The notes under the pieces were generated by a model that was not told the DNA's origin, did not search any database, and was given only the letters and a program-made list of their open reading frames with translations. Positions 34,663-46,911 of a DNA stretch of 64,000 nucleotides are shown in pieces. The position numbers were made by a program, and so were the translations under genes. Origin of the DNA: Euphorbia lathyris (lineage: Eukaryota; Streptophyta; Magnoliopsida; Malpighiales; Euphorbiaceae); the NCBI RefSeq assembly GCF_963576675.1, contig NC_088913.1:78243001-78307000 (forward strand), read 5' to 3'. The first letter of the stretch is position 1; each line of letters begins with the position of its first letter.

Positions 34663-35289
34663 GCTACCTGAACTTGTTTAAAATAATCTATTCGTCCTTG
34701 AACTTACTTACACTGATTTATTATCACCTAGTCTTTAGTAAATTCATATATATTTCAATTTTCGAAAATCCTCTCTTACTCTCCCATGTTGACTTAGGAA
34801 GATTAATTAATGTAAGTTTAAGCTAGTTCAGGGATAGTTAGATTTTTGAGCCAACTTCAGGATTTTAGATGTACCAAGCCTGAAAAAATATAATACTAAT
34901 AACAATAAATATTGTTTTAGCTAGAAATTTCAATTTTTTTTAAGCAATTTTAATTAGGTGAAATTCAATTTACTTAATTTTTATGATTGAATTAAAAAAA
35001 AAAAATTAAAACTTGCAAGTACGTGTTGCATGTCTCCATATTAGATCAATGCAGTGTGATAATTGAAAATCATATTTAGAGAATCCTTCTTTCTACAGTT
35101 AAGTATTTAATGAACCAAATTTTGCGGTTAACTGAATTTTTGTTGCAGCACTGATATCATAATCGAAGCCAAGCAAATATTTGCTAGCTAGATGATCAAA
35201 CACGATTAAAGTAAACTTGTAATGAAAATTCTCACTTTATTTAAAATATGTATTACATTATAAATTTAATTTATTTCAAGAGATATAGT

Positions 35290-35540
35290 CTAGCGGTGGC
35301 CAACACCAGGACTGTGGCCAGGTGTAGTAGGCCTCATGGCATACAAATGACCTTGAGGCTCTTCTTCAGCCATTGATATTGCAGCAGCTGGAAGTACCGA
35401 TGTTGCAGGTGGATAAATTGCGTCTGGGTTTGATATTAAAAGAATGAATTGATGCCATCTTTGTCGTCCAAAACTCTCCCATTTGTGGACTGAAATATCA
35501 TCAACATTAAAAGAATGAATAGTGCGTTCACTTTGGCCAT
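35290..35540 (-). pseudogene. CEP-family precursor, frameshifted copy
   Basis: The start codon (35538-35540), signal peptide (MAKVNALFILLMLMIFQSTNG) and RVLDDKDGIN are intact. After IN, 18 bases are replaced by 11 bases, TCATTCTTTTA, a string also found at the start of the same gene (ATTCATTCTTTTAATG). This shifts the frame and brings in a stop. The downstream 15-mer AMRPTTPGHSPGVGH and the terminal Arg survive in another frame. The length is 251 instead of 258 bases. The TATA box at 35631-35638 is kept. Confidence 0.82.
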
Positions 35541-35630
35541 TTTGGAAGAAAGAAAGAAAGAGTAGAATTTTTTTTGAGGGAAATGATATTGAAGAAGAAA
35601 TAATGAAGAAAGAGGAGGCTACCTTATTGG

Positions 35631-35638
35631 TATTTATA
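35631..35638 (-). promoter_or_regulatory. Putative TATA box of the frameshifted CEP copy
   Basis: TATAAATA on the minus strand about 90 bases upstream of the ATG, in the shared CEP promoter context. Confidence 0.5.
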
Positions 35639-35974
35639 GCAGAAGAGAGGCACCTTATAATCTAAGAAATTGCATGTGAATTCTGAAAACCAGCAAAAGA
35701 GGATTTGATTTGATTTGTAATTTTGTGATGTTTAAGAAGAAAACAAAAAGAATGATATCTTATTTTATATCTTAAAATTAATGAAGCAGATTTTCTTTCC
35801 CTTTGTAAATTTTCTAAGTTTCACCACAATACAAAACCAATGATTCCCTAGTCATTATTTTTTTAGCCAAGAGTTACTATGTGTTACACAACGTTCACTA
35901 AGCTTCATTTATTTCGAATAAATTTTGTGAGCTTTAGATTATAAATTTAATTTGTTTAAAGACAAAAAAGATAT

Positions 35975-36045
35975 AATCTAGGGTGACCAACTCCAAGGAT
36001 GTAGCCAGGTGTAGTCGGTCTAAAGACATACAAATAAACTTGAGT
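35975..36045 (-). pseudogene. Relic of a second CEP-type gene, unit 3
   Basis: The best-kept relic: the minus strand reads LYVFRPTTPGYILGVGHPR. All 15 positions of a CEP peptide are present, with canonical Phe at position 2 but Tyr, Ile and Leu where H, S and P are usual. No start or signal peptide can be traced upstream. The 3' flank resembles that of the intact genes. Confidence 0.65.
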
Positions 36046-37118
36046 CACTAGATATTAACTCAATTTTTGTTGTACCACTACATATTACCTCTGTCTCACA
36101 CACGAGATTTAAGCCATGAGTCAACAATATTATGCTATAAGACGATACAAAATGCAACTACATGCAAATGAGGGTAAAAGGGACTGATTGTGAATGTATA
36201 AAATGTAGTGAATGAATATATGAATCTCATTTAGATAACTTTAAAGTTTTAACAATTATTAATTTTCGGTGTCTTTCAAGTGTTAAATACACAAATTTTA
36301 ACTAATTAGGTAATTAAAGAAATGGGTTCATAATGTACTGGATCTAGTGTAATCACCATTCCTCATGCGCATTAAGAATGCCAGAAATATGCCTCCAAAC
36401 AATTAGCCCTTATTTCGTGAAAAATGACCTTCTATAGTTCTCAAAATCGTCCTTAAAGTAGCATTCATAACACAGAATCAAACTTTTGTTTTCCAACCAT
36501 CAAATAACTATTATGCCATATCAATTTTCAAAAATTATTCCGAGCTTGTTACTTAACATTTTCTCGGGATTTCACTTCCAAATACTTCCCTTACACATCA
36601 ACTTTAAATTTTAGCTTTCATTTCGTTCAAATCCGATCTCTACAGCTTTCGAAATTGAGTCCCAAAGTCCCACATAATTAATATTTTTGTACCGAAAATT
36701 GCTGCTATTTATTAAATTAAATGGTAAATTATGGTTTTGGTCGCTGAACTTTTCAATTTATATTTCTAGTTTTAAAGTATTATTTCGAAGTTGTAATGCA
36801 AAAACATTAAAAAATTATGAAATCAGTAGAAATATAAAAGAAAAATTTAAAAATTTATATCTTTGTGTTGCTTTTATTGCTTTTGTTTTCGGTACAATAT
36901 TTTAAAGAATTGTTTTCGGATCGACCTGTCAAGAAACGTCAGGACCCTTGACCGTTGTTTTTATTTTCAGTCCTTGTAACGGTCGTCAATGTTTTTCGTT
37001 TAGAATTCAAGTCGTAGGCGCCTTTATTTTATCCAATTACTGTTTTACCCTTCGAGAACTAGCTTCTATGGCACGCCCGCATTATTTTTACAACTCCTTA
37101 ACCTTACACAAGCGTATC

Positions 37119-37657
37119 TGTAACAATTTGAATTGTTCAGTCCTTGTTATTGATGTGTAATTATCTATATATACAAAATACAGTTCACTTTATAGTGAAT
37201 GTCTATTCCTATATTCTAGGCTAGAAATAGGGAACTAAACTATGTTGAGTATACAGATAAGATATGATTTACAAATAAACAATATAGTCTCTAATACACC
37301 CCGTCGTCGAGAGGTTCGAAGGCCAAATACTGAGACTATTCCGGAAGTCTTCAAAGAGCGGTGAGGGCAGTCCCTTGGTGAAGATGTCAACTATTTGATA
37401 TGGAGAAGGGACATGTAGAACACGAACTTCTCCCTTTAGCAACCCTTTCTCAAACAAAATGAATGTCCATCTCTACATGTTTAGTGCGGTGGTGTTGGGC
37501 TGGATTTTCTGTGAGATAAACTGCACTGACAATATCATAGTAGACTACGGTTGATTTCTGAATCAGGCATCCAAGTGCAAGAAGAAGATTGCGGATCCAG
37601 CATGTTTCCGACATGACATTCGCGACTCCGCTATATTCTGCTTCGGAACTCGAAAAG
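37119..37657 (-). mobile_element. Copia 3'-end fragment (RNase H end plus LTR)
   Basis: The minus strand encodes the C terminus of a copia RNase H (SEAEYSGVAN, then after a frame change GEVRVLHVPSPYQIVDIFTK) and ends with a polypurine-like GACGGGG and an LTR of about 180 bp (37119-37298, TGTATTAG to TTGTTACA on the minus strand). Its 5' part is absent. The insertion point in the unit is after AAGCGTAT; the other edge abuts the CEP promoter, so it marks a deletion. Confidence 0.8.
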
Positions 37658-37929
37658 AGGATTTCATTTGTTTTGTAATTTTGTAATGTTTAAGAAGAAA
37701 ACAAAAAGAATGATATCTTCTTTTATATCTTAAAATTAATGAAACAGATTTTCTTTCCTTTTGTAAATTTTTTAAGTTTTACCACAATACAAACCCAATG
37801 ATTCCCTCTCCTATTATTTTTTTAGCCAAGAGTTACTATTTGTTACACAAAGTTCAATAACTTCATTTATTTCGAATAAATTTTGTGAACTTTACATTAT
37901 AAATTTAATTTGTTTGAAGATAAATAAAA

Positions 37930-38005
37930 TATAATCCAGGGGTAACCAACTCTAGAGCTGTAGCCAGGTGTAGTAGGCCTAAAGGTATACAAATGATCTT
38001 GAGTC
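37930..38005 (-). pseudogene. Relic of a second CEP-type gene, unit 4
   Basis: The minus strand reads QDHLYTFRPTTPGYSSRVGY. It keeps Phe at position 2, the RPTTPG core and a GVGH-like end (RVGY). There is no start or signal peptide. It is nearly identical to the unit 1 relic where they overlap. Confidence 0.65.
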
Positions 38006-38324
38006 ACTAGAGATTAACTCAATTTTGGTTGCAGCATTAGATATTACCTAGGTATCCTACATAAGGTTCAAGCCATGAGTAAAAAATATTGTGCTATAAG
38101 TAATATATTCCCACTTACACCAATGCCTACATGCACATCTGGGTAAAATGGAAAGATGGTGAATATGTGAAGTGCATTGAATGAATATATGAATCCCATT
38201 TAGATAACTTTAAGCACTCATTTGGTTCGCGGAATAGAAGGGAATAGAAAGAATAGCTATTCCCGCCTTTGTGAGAAGAGAGAGTGAGAATAGAAAATAG
38301 GACAAAAAGGAGGTTGGTTGGTGG

Positions 38325-39379
38325 TAGGGGTGCACACAAAAAACCGAAAAACCGAAAAATCAAACCGAAACCAAACCGAAAATAAGGTTAACCGAAACCG
38401 ATGGATTAGTGTACGGTTTTTAATTTTAAAAATAGTGGTTAATGGTTACGATTACGGTTTTGATATTCCAAAAACTGTGGTTAACCGAAACCGACCGAAT
38501 TCAATTAAATATATATATATAATATATAATTTCATCAATTATATTGATAATATTAATCCACTCTACTTCAGAGATTATATTATGCAATCCATCGATTATT
38601 AATTTATTATTATGTTATTTTACTTACTCTAACTGAGTTACACAATTTCACAAAAAAAAAAAAACTTACTGATCATCAATTATAAGCTTTTTATAGCTAA
38701 TCATTAATCTTTTATTATTTGAAATTTTAGTGTTTCGAGGTAGAATTCTACTTGTGTCTCTACTCTTTTCATTTTAACCCACCTTTCAAACATCATCTAA
38801 AATTAACATCAAAGAATTTTTTTTTATTCCAACCCGACAGACAACTTCCCCATATTAATTGGGGTAAATATCTTCAATAACAATAACCTAAATCTGTTGA
38901 AAAGATATATGAATACTAATATATAATTTTAGCAAATTCTCTTCTAAGTTCTTTTAAATTAACCAGTGTCGTATTTATTCTAAAAAAATCATTGTCATAT
39001 TCTTTGTATTAATTAATTATATTTATTTGTATTTCTTATCTTTAAATGTCTAAGTATTTAAATTGATGAATATTTATGAGTGATTTTGAAACATTAAACT
39101 TTGATTTGATTAGTAGTGAATGCTACAAACTTTATAATGCTTTAGTTAATTTTATTTGGCAATAAACTTTCATTTCAATTCTTTTATTATTTTTATATTT
39201 ATTTACTAATGGTTAGAAACCGAAATAAAAGGTTAACCGACCGAATAATTGGTTAACCGATTAGTGGTTAACCGAATTTAATGGACTAGTGTATGGTTAG
39301 TGTATTTAAAAAACCGATGAAATGGTTAACCGACCGAATTACCCTTAATGGATTGATTAACCGACCACGTACACCCCTA
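38325..39379. mobile_element. Non-autonomous hAT element 1
   Basis: An exact 8-bp target duplication GTTGGTGG at 38317-38324 and 39380-39387. Terminal inverted repeats are TAGGGGTGCAC at the left and GTACACCCCTA at the right. Both ends carry many copies of ACCGAAACCG/GGTTAACCG-type subterminal motifs. The core is AT-rich with no transposase. An 8-bp duplication with TAGGG ends is typical of hAT. Confidence 0.88.
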
Positions 39380-39387
39380 GTTGGTGG

Positions 39388-40310
39388 CCTAACTTTAGGC
39401 TTTAATTTGAAACTTGCTGAACGAAACGATGTCGCTCCACATAAGTGGAACGATGTCGTTTCATTTAGTGGAGCAAGTTACAAAAATTAAAACCTAAACA
39501 GTAGACTAATCTTCTTCCTTGCGTTGCCTCATCTTCAGCCTTCATCAATGGCGGCTTTACCCTGAGATTTCAGAGGGACAAACTCAAAAAATCGGAAATT
39601 CATACCTAGGGTTTTATAGATTTCTAGATCTCAGTGGGGGCAAGTGCCCTCATTGCCCCTACTGTAGATCCGTCCCTGATTTTACCTCTAACATTGGTAA
39701 TTTGGATCAATTTTAGACACTATTATAAAATATAGATATTTTTGTTTCTTATTCCGCACCAAATGCATATCAATTCGTTATTAAAAAAAGGATTTCATGT
39801 TTTTTATAATTTAATACTAGAATTTGAGATTAATATTTATAAATTTGGTGAATTTTTTGATTTTTTTTGTCTAATTCGTACAAAAGACATTATATTTTTT
39901 TTTCACAACCCAATATATGTTTGTGATTTGTTAGTGATAAATTGACGCACGTGTGAAGTATAGATGACAAGATTCATAATCGAGAAAACAATTTGATGAA
40001 TTATTTCTCAAATGGACCCAAATTATCAACATTAGGGGTAAAATTGCTCTTGGCTACGAACGTTAGGGTTAAAATTACATCATTTTAGACGTTTGGGGTA
40101 AAATTACTCCTGACCCAAAAGTAATAGGGATTCTAACCTTAACCCTTTTTTTTTATGGAATAAGCTATTCATTGATTTGGTAGAATATGGATTCTTCATT
40201 TTAAGTGAAGAATAAGCTATTCCTCACACCATGTTTCTCTAATTTAGAAATTTACCCTTAAATAAATCTCTAATATTTCTCTTTGTATCACGCTTCACCT
40301 TAATTTACAA
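39388..40310. other. Noncoding interior of the composite insertion
   Basis: It contains an imperfect fold-back at 39411-39485 (AACTTGCT...AGCAAGTT, with GAAACGA and TCGTTTC arms) and AT-rich sequence to 40310. No gene is supported. Confidence 0.45.
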
Positions 40311-40379
40311 ACGTTGGCAGTAGAAATGGTGGTGGACGGTTGGTCGACTATCAATGAGATGCAGAAAATGGAGAACACG

Positions 40380-41080
40380 AAAAAATGACAAATAAAAAAC
40401 ATGGACGCAAAAACATGAAAAAGCACAAAAATGTGAAAAAATACGAAAAACCTGACAAAACGTGAAAAACATGAAAATATGAAAAACGTAAAAAAAAATA
40501 CGAAATTGTGAGAAAACCCAAAAAAACACGAAAATTTTAAAAAACGTCAATAACATGAAAAAGTGACAAAATGCGAAAACTACAAAAACTTGAAAAAATA
40601 CAAAAAAGGGAAAAAATGAAAACCGTGTAAAAGCGAAAAAAATATAAAACTGCATTTTTTCAGAGTTTCGTGTTTTTCTCTTTTTTTCACGTTTTCGTGT
40701 TTTTAACCCTTTTCACATTTTCTTTTACGTTTTTATATTTTTCGCATTTTTTGCATTTTTTTACATTTTCGTGTTTTTAATGTTTTCGTGTTTTTCGCGT
40801 ATTTACATGTTTTCGTGTTTTTAACAGTTTTTCATGTTTTTTTCCATTTTCATGTTTTTCATATGTTTTCAGTTTTTTTTTTACATTTTCATGTTTTCCA
40901 CATTTTTTCACGTGTTTTGTGTTTTTCGCGTTTTCACATTCTTTCGCGTGTTTTTTGTTTTTCGCGTTTTCACATTCTTTCACGTGTTTTTCGCATTTTC
41001 GTGTTTTCATAGCTTTTTTTTCTATTTTTTATTTTTGCGTTTTTATAGTTTTTGTTCTTATCAAGTTTTTACTATTTTAA
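40380..41080. repeat. Low-complexity strand-switch tract
   Basis: The left half (40380-40655) is made of GTGAAAAACATGAAAA-like units. The right half (40656-41080) is their complement, CGTGTTTTTCGCGTTTT-like units. The plus strand thus flips from purine-rich to pyrimidine-rich at about 40656, which could form a large imperfect hairpin. Phe-rich open frames here are artefacts. Confidence 0.8.
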
Positions 41081-42458
41081 AATAACTAATAAATTAAACT
41101 TGAGGATAATGATGTCTTTTGGTTTATAAACTAGTTATTCCAACATATTTCATTCTTCTAACCAAACATAGGAATATATATTCCTAAGGAATAACTATTC
41201 TATTCTTTCCTATTCTATTCATAAGGAATTACTATTCTATTTGCTAGACGAGTTCCCAAACTTCCATACCTCATTTTCACTCATCCCAACATCATGAATA
41301 AGATCGATTAATGTCATTAAACCTCGTACATATTGTAATCCAAAAACATTGAAAAATTATGAAATCAATAAAAATTTAAAAGGAAAATTTAAAAATTTAT
41401 ATCTTTTGTGTTGCTTTTATTGCTTTTGTTTTCGGTACCATATTTTAAAGAATTGTTTTCCGACCCACCTGTCAAGCAACGTCCAGACCCAAGACAGTTG
41501 TTTTTATTTTCAATCCTTGTAACGGTCATCAATCGTTTTTCGTTTAGAATTCAAGTTGTAGGCGCATTTATTTTATCCAATTGCCGTTTTACCTTTCAAG
41601 AACTAGCTTCTGTGGAACGCGGACATTATTTTTACCACTCTTTAACCTTACACAAGCCTATCAAGGTTGAAAATTGAGATATTTCGAAAATATGGCCAAT
41701 AAAAGCAAATAAATTACAAATTTAAGAAACATAGATTTATAAACCATCCAAAAACTAACAAAAATTCTACATTATTCAAATAATCAATAAATAAAACACA
41801 TTAAAAATAAATGGTTCTTTTTCATATAATGATAATCTTCATTTTGATATAAAACGGATGTAACAGGAGGTGTTATTTCATACCTGTCACTAGTAATATT
41901 TTTTTTATCACATTCTCATCCCAAGCCCTTTTGCACAATTTTAATACCATTAGGATTGGAAAGTATTGAGATTTGCGGGTACAGTCACATGTTGCCATGA
42001 TTAACGCTAGGGTCTCAATTATACCATTTATAATATTAGAGTTAAACTGCTTTTTTTATTGTTAATAATAAAGATATTTTTTTTTTACCTTATCCATTTC
42101 CAATAAATAATTGGCTAAACACAATAGAAGCCCCTTGAACATAGTATAAAAAACTAATTGGCCCCTTACTTACATAGTATCTTTTTATTTTGTTGAAATT
42201 TCTTAAAGTGATATATTAACCATCTGAAATTGTTTAAAATGATCTATTCATCCTTAAACTTACTTACACTGATTTATTATCACCTCGTTTTTAGTAAATT
42301 CATATATATTTCAATTTTCGAAAATTCTCTCTTACTCTCCTATGTGAACTTAGGAAGATTAATAATATAAGTTTAAGCTAGTTCAAGGGAAAATTGATTT
42401 TTCAGGGAAGTTTAGGACTTTAGATGTACTAAGCTGGAAAAAATATACTACTAATAAC

Positions 42459-42634
42459 TGATAAGGATATTATGGTCATTCCTCTTTACGCTGTAGATAA
42501 GCCAGATTTAAACGCCTTGTATTTTGAATTCAAAAACTTATCTCTTCCTATTTTCTTGTAATATTATACTTCCTGTACAGCCTTTATATTCGACCAACAT
42601 CAATGAGAATTCCACTGAGTATTTGAATTCTACA
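42459..42634 (+). repeat. 5' LTR of copia E
   Basis: 176 bp, TG...CA termini, directly followed by the tRNA-Met primer site. Confidence 0.9.
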
Positions 42635-42716
42635 TGGTATCAGAGCTGTTGAGGTTTAACAACTCTGTTCTCAGTCTGATTCTTTCTTTTCCTACAAAAT
42701 CTCAGTTAGGGCTTCC

Positions 42717-45700
42717 ATGGCTAACGACACCTGCTCTACTCCTCAATCCGATTCTCTCCCATTCTGTTCCCTTACCTCCCAAATCTCCAACAAATTAACT
42801 CCCACAAATTTTCTTATATGGAAAACACAAATCTTACCTTTACTCAAAGGCCACAAATTAGGAAATCACATTGACTCCTCCTCTATTGTTCCTAAAAAAA
42901 ACTATATACTGGTGCAGATAATCCTGCTTTTGATTCCTGGGAACAAAAGGACCAACAAGTCCTCTCTCTCTTAATCTCATCTCTTTCCCCTGTTGTAATT
43001 CCACAGATGTCAGAGCCGAGACTGAGGCTGCCGCTTGGAACAAACTCACTAAAGCCTATGCTGCTGGTTCACAAACTCCGATTGAGACCTGAAGCAACGT
43101 CTCTTTCATCTTAGCCGAGAGAATGATAGTATCTCGAACTATCTCTAAAAGGCCAAATCCATTTATGATGAATTTGCTGCTTTACAGAAACCTGTTGCTG
43201 AAGAAGATTTCATTACCATAATTTTGGAAGGCCTTGGTCCTGTCTACAGGCCCTTCACTCGCGCATTAAGTGCTCATCATGAACTGATTTCATTCGATGA
43301 TCTTACGAGTCTTCTCCTTTCCGAGGAAAGACAATTGGAGTGAGATAATTTAACTGCCTCCTTTACTCCTTCCGTCCATTTCACTGCTCGCACCTATGGG
43401 CGTGGAAGGGGCCGAGGACGTAATAATTTTTCTTCACCTTCTCCTGGCCGAGGCCTTTTGCCACTTCCACAGGCTGGTCGTGTAAATGGGAGCATTTCTG
43501 CCTCTCTTGATGTCTCCACAATTGTTAGTCACAACTACAAGGGTAGTGGTCACATCTCCAAGCAATGACCCTCTCCCCGATTCAACCGTAATACGAGAGG
43601 GTCCTTCAAACCATCCTCTAATATGGCTGCTACCTCGCACTCTAGTTCCACTGATTGGCTTTTAGACTCAGGTGCAACTCACCACCTTACATCGGATTTG
43701 GAAAATCTCCATGTTCATAGTGAATACAATGGCCCTGAAGAAGTTATTGAAGGTAATGGTCATTCTATCCCAATTTCTCATGTTGGTCATTCCTCTCTTT
43801 CAATTTCCCATACTCCTGTTAATTTTCAAAATATTCTTCATGTTCCTCAAACTCTTAACAATTTGTTGTCTGTTTCTTCCTTAACTAGTTGCAACCCTAT
43901 TTCCATTGAATTCTTTGCTAATCACTTTGTTTTGAAGGATTTGAAGACAAAGAATGCGATCTATCGGGGAACCACTAAAAATGGGCTCTACACCATGTCG
44001 CTTCCATCTCCAAAGCAATCTGAAATAAAAGCTTTCAATATTAGTCTTCCTTTATGGCATGCTAGATTGGGACATGCTAGTTTTCCGATTGTTAAGAAAA
44101 CTATAGCCTTGAATAATCTTGCTGCTGATCTTAATAAAAATATTATTTCTTCTTGTGATGCTTGTTCTGTTAGTAAGGCTCACCGCCTTCCCTTTCCTTC
44201 TTCTTTTGTTGCATCTAAACCACTTGAATTAATATGTTCGGATGTTTGGTGTCCTTCCCCAATTACTTCACATGACAACTACAGGTTCTATGTACTCTTT
44301 TATGATCACTATAGCAAATTCTCTTGGCTATTTTTTGTTCGATACAAATCAGAGTTAAATGTCTTTATTAAGTTTCGCACTCTGGTTGAAAAATACTTTA
44401 ACCGTCTAATTCTTAACTTTCAATCCGATTGGGGTGGAGAATTTCAAGCATTAAGAGAATATCTTAGTAAAAATGGGATTAATCAACGTATTTCGTGTCC
44501 CTACACTCCCGAACAAAATGGGTGTGCGGAGCGAAAACACCGTCACATTGTTGAAACCGGTCTCTCTTTATTATCTCATGCTAAATTGCCTAATCAATTC
44601 TGGACTTATGCTTTTGACTGTGCCTTGTTTATAATTAATCGGTTACCTTCCAAACTTCTCAATTATACCACTCCATATGAAAAATTATTTTGCAGTGTTC
44701 CTTACTATAACATGTTTCGCGCCTTTTGCTTGTGTTATCCATGGCTTAGGCCTTATAATTCCAACAAATTGATTCCACGCTCTCGTAAATGTATTTTTCT
44801 TGGCTATAGCAAAGTTCACAAGGGATATAAATGCTATGATTTATTGAACAATAAACTATTTATCTCACGCCATGTTGTTTTTCACGAACAGGAATTTCCC
44901 TACCCAATGTTTATACGTGAGGTGAATCTTGAGTCTATTACCAATCAGCTTGAAGTGCCAGTATCAGTACCTTTTCCAGCTACAAATCAACCATTTACTC
45001 CAATTCCTCCTACTGCCCCAAGAACAACACAGCCCACTAATCATAATCAGGACATTATACCCTTTAATCCACCAACTCTTGTTCGTCCCACCAATACACC
45101 AGGCCCATCTACCTCACACCCCAATCTCTCAACCTTGCCCACTTCACCTATTCACATTGATTTATCGTCATATAACTTACCTACTGCTCACTCACGCCCT
45201 GCACAAATTAATTCACCTTCTCCCATTAATGAACCTACTCCTATATTTTCTGCCCCTCCTGCTCAACATAAAAAACCCAGAAAATTACTTGCTCCCAATC
45301 ACCCAATGGTTACTAGAAATCAATCTGGCTCCCTTCCTCCTAAAGCCCTTCAAGCCTCTACTGACCAACCTACCCCAACTTGTTACACAGAGGCTATGAT
45401 GAGTCCTGAGTGGCGAAATGTGATGCAGGAAGAGTATAACGCTTTTATTACTAACGGGACATGGCAACTTGTTCCGGTAACTGAAGCTAAAAATAAAATT
45501 GGATGTCTATGGGTATTCCGTCGCAAGTTAAATTCGAATGGGTCTGTTGATCGCTACAAAGCACGAATTGTGGCCAAGGGTTATCATCAATGACCTGGTT
45601 ATGATTATGACCAAATATTCAGCCCGGTAATAAAACCCACTATAATTCGATTACTTTTGTCCATTGCTATTATTAACTCTTTGATGGTAAAGCAAATTGA

Positions 45701-46904
45701 TGTTAGTAATGCCTTTTTACACGGTACCTTGGATGAAATTGTTTATATGGAACAACCCCCCGGTTTTGTCAATCCGGATTTTCCTACTCATGTATGCAAA
45801 TTGAAGAAAAGCTTGTATGGCCTCAAGCAAGCTCATCGAATGTGGCATCGTTGCTTAACACAAGCCCTTTTGTCTCTTGGCTTTATATGCTCTAAAGCAG
45901 ACTCTTCTCTTTATTATTTTCAATTGCAAAATGTTCGACTATTTTGTTTGCTGTATGTGGATGACATCTTGATTACAGGCAATTGTAACACTTCAATTGA
46001 GAAATTAATTCAGCAACTTCAAAGTCGCCTTGCTATTCGAGATCTTGGCAAGCTCTCCTATTTTCTTGGCCTTGAAGCTGCTTGGAGGGATACTTTCGTA
46101 CACTTGTGCCAATAGAAATATATCTCTGATCTCTTACTCAAGAGCAAGATGCATGAGTCCAAGGGCATTTCCACCCCGTCTTGTACCAGTACAAAGCTCA
46201 GCCGTGATGTTGGTGAGCCATTTACTGACTCAGGCTTCTATAGAAGTATTGTTGGCAGCCTTAAATATGCAACAATCACGAGACCTGACATTAGCTTTGC
46301 GGTTAACAGAGTCAGTCAATATATGCACAATCCCACACTTGAACATCGGAAGGCAGTAAAGCGTATTTTGCGCTATCTAAAATCGACTCCCTCTCTTGGG
46401 ATAACCTTTCTTCGTGGCAAGACGCTTGATATTGTTGGTTTCTCTGATGCCGACTGGGGCGGTGACATTGATGATCACAAATCCACATCAGGGTTTGCTA
46501 TTTTTGTTGGTCCGAATTTGGTTTCTTGGCGCTCCCGAAAACAGCACACTGTCTCTCGGTCCACCACTGAGGCCGAATACAGAGCTCTTGCATCTCTTGC
46601 CTCTGAAGTCTTATGGTTGAACATGCTTATGCATGAAATTGACTATGGCTCTTCCACAATTCCGGTCATTTGGTGTGACAATCTTGGAGCAACTTACTTG
46701 ACAGCAAATCCCATTTTTCACAACAGATCAAAACATTTGGAAATTGATTTCCATTTTGTCCGTGATAAAGTAGCACGAAAGGCCCTCCGTGTGTGTTACA
46801 TTTCCACCCTTGATCAAGCAGCTCACATTCTCACTAAGCCCTTTTCCAAATCAAGGTTCCAACTGTTACGGTCCAAATTGACAGTTTCACCAGCGTCAAT
46901 TTGA
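42717..46904 (+). pseudogene. Copia E gag-pol, gag frameshifted, pol with two stop codons
   Basis: Gag starts at 42717 (MANDTCSTPQ) and is readable across frame changes to an RG-rich stretch near 43400, with stops on the way. From 43623 one frame runs to 46904 with stops at 45591 and 46113. Domains: protease (LLDSGATHHLTS), GAG-pre-integrase (LWHARLGH), integrase (ICSDVWCPS, QSDWGGEF, NGCAERKHRH), a Pro-rich linker, reverse transcriptase (YVDDILITG) and RNase H (SDADWGGD, STTEAEYRA, WCDNLGA). The layout is typical of a plant copia polyprotein. The gag damage is heavier than that in pol. Confidence 0.9.
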
Positions 46905-46911
46905 GGGGGAG

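Larger units (their letters stand above)
33921..36210. repeat. Tandem unit 3 of the CEP-gene array, internally rearranged
   Basis: A shortened unit. It starts at the ATGAAATCAATAAAAATATAAAAG landmark, skips to the CEP 3' flank, holds a CEP 3' fragment, then jumps back to the GAACTTACTTACACTGATTT block and runs again through the flank into a second, frameshifted CEP copy. This local step-back creates two CEP remnants 0.7 kb apart. It is otherwise noncoding. Confidence 0.7.
36211..38189. repeat. Tandem unit 4 of the CEP-gene array, CEP gene lost
   Basis: The first half (36211-37118) follows the unit order. A copia fragment (37119-37657) then joins directly to the CEP promoter region (TTTCATTTGTTTTGTAATTT), so the middle of the unit with the CEP gene is missing. 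The relic and distal part follow to 38189. Confidence 0.7.
38213..41251. mobile_element. Composite insertion with GAATAG-rich inverted ends, possible DNA transposon
   Basis: It interrupts unit 5. The left end (from TCATTTGGTTCGCGGAATAG to AATAGCTATTCC) matches in inverse the right end (GGAATAACTATTCTATTCTTTCCTATTC at about 41190-41220, near an AACCAAACATAGG). It contains a nested hAT element, a fold-back at 39411-39485 and a low-complexity tract. No transposase is visible. Exact ends and target duplication were not resolved, so the class is uncertain. Confidence 0.4.

Noticed and set aside
36687..37160. Short open frames in unit 4 and the similar ones at 6643, 41408 and 49876
   Set aside because: They occur in the same noncoding block of several units but differ in length and frame between copies, with no conserved protein.
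40305..41085. Phe-rich open frames resembling membrane proteins
   Set aside because: Low-complexity translation of the CGTGTTTTT-type tract; frames exist on both strands and no domain is visible.
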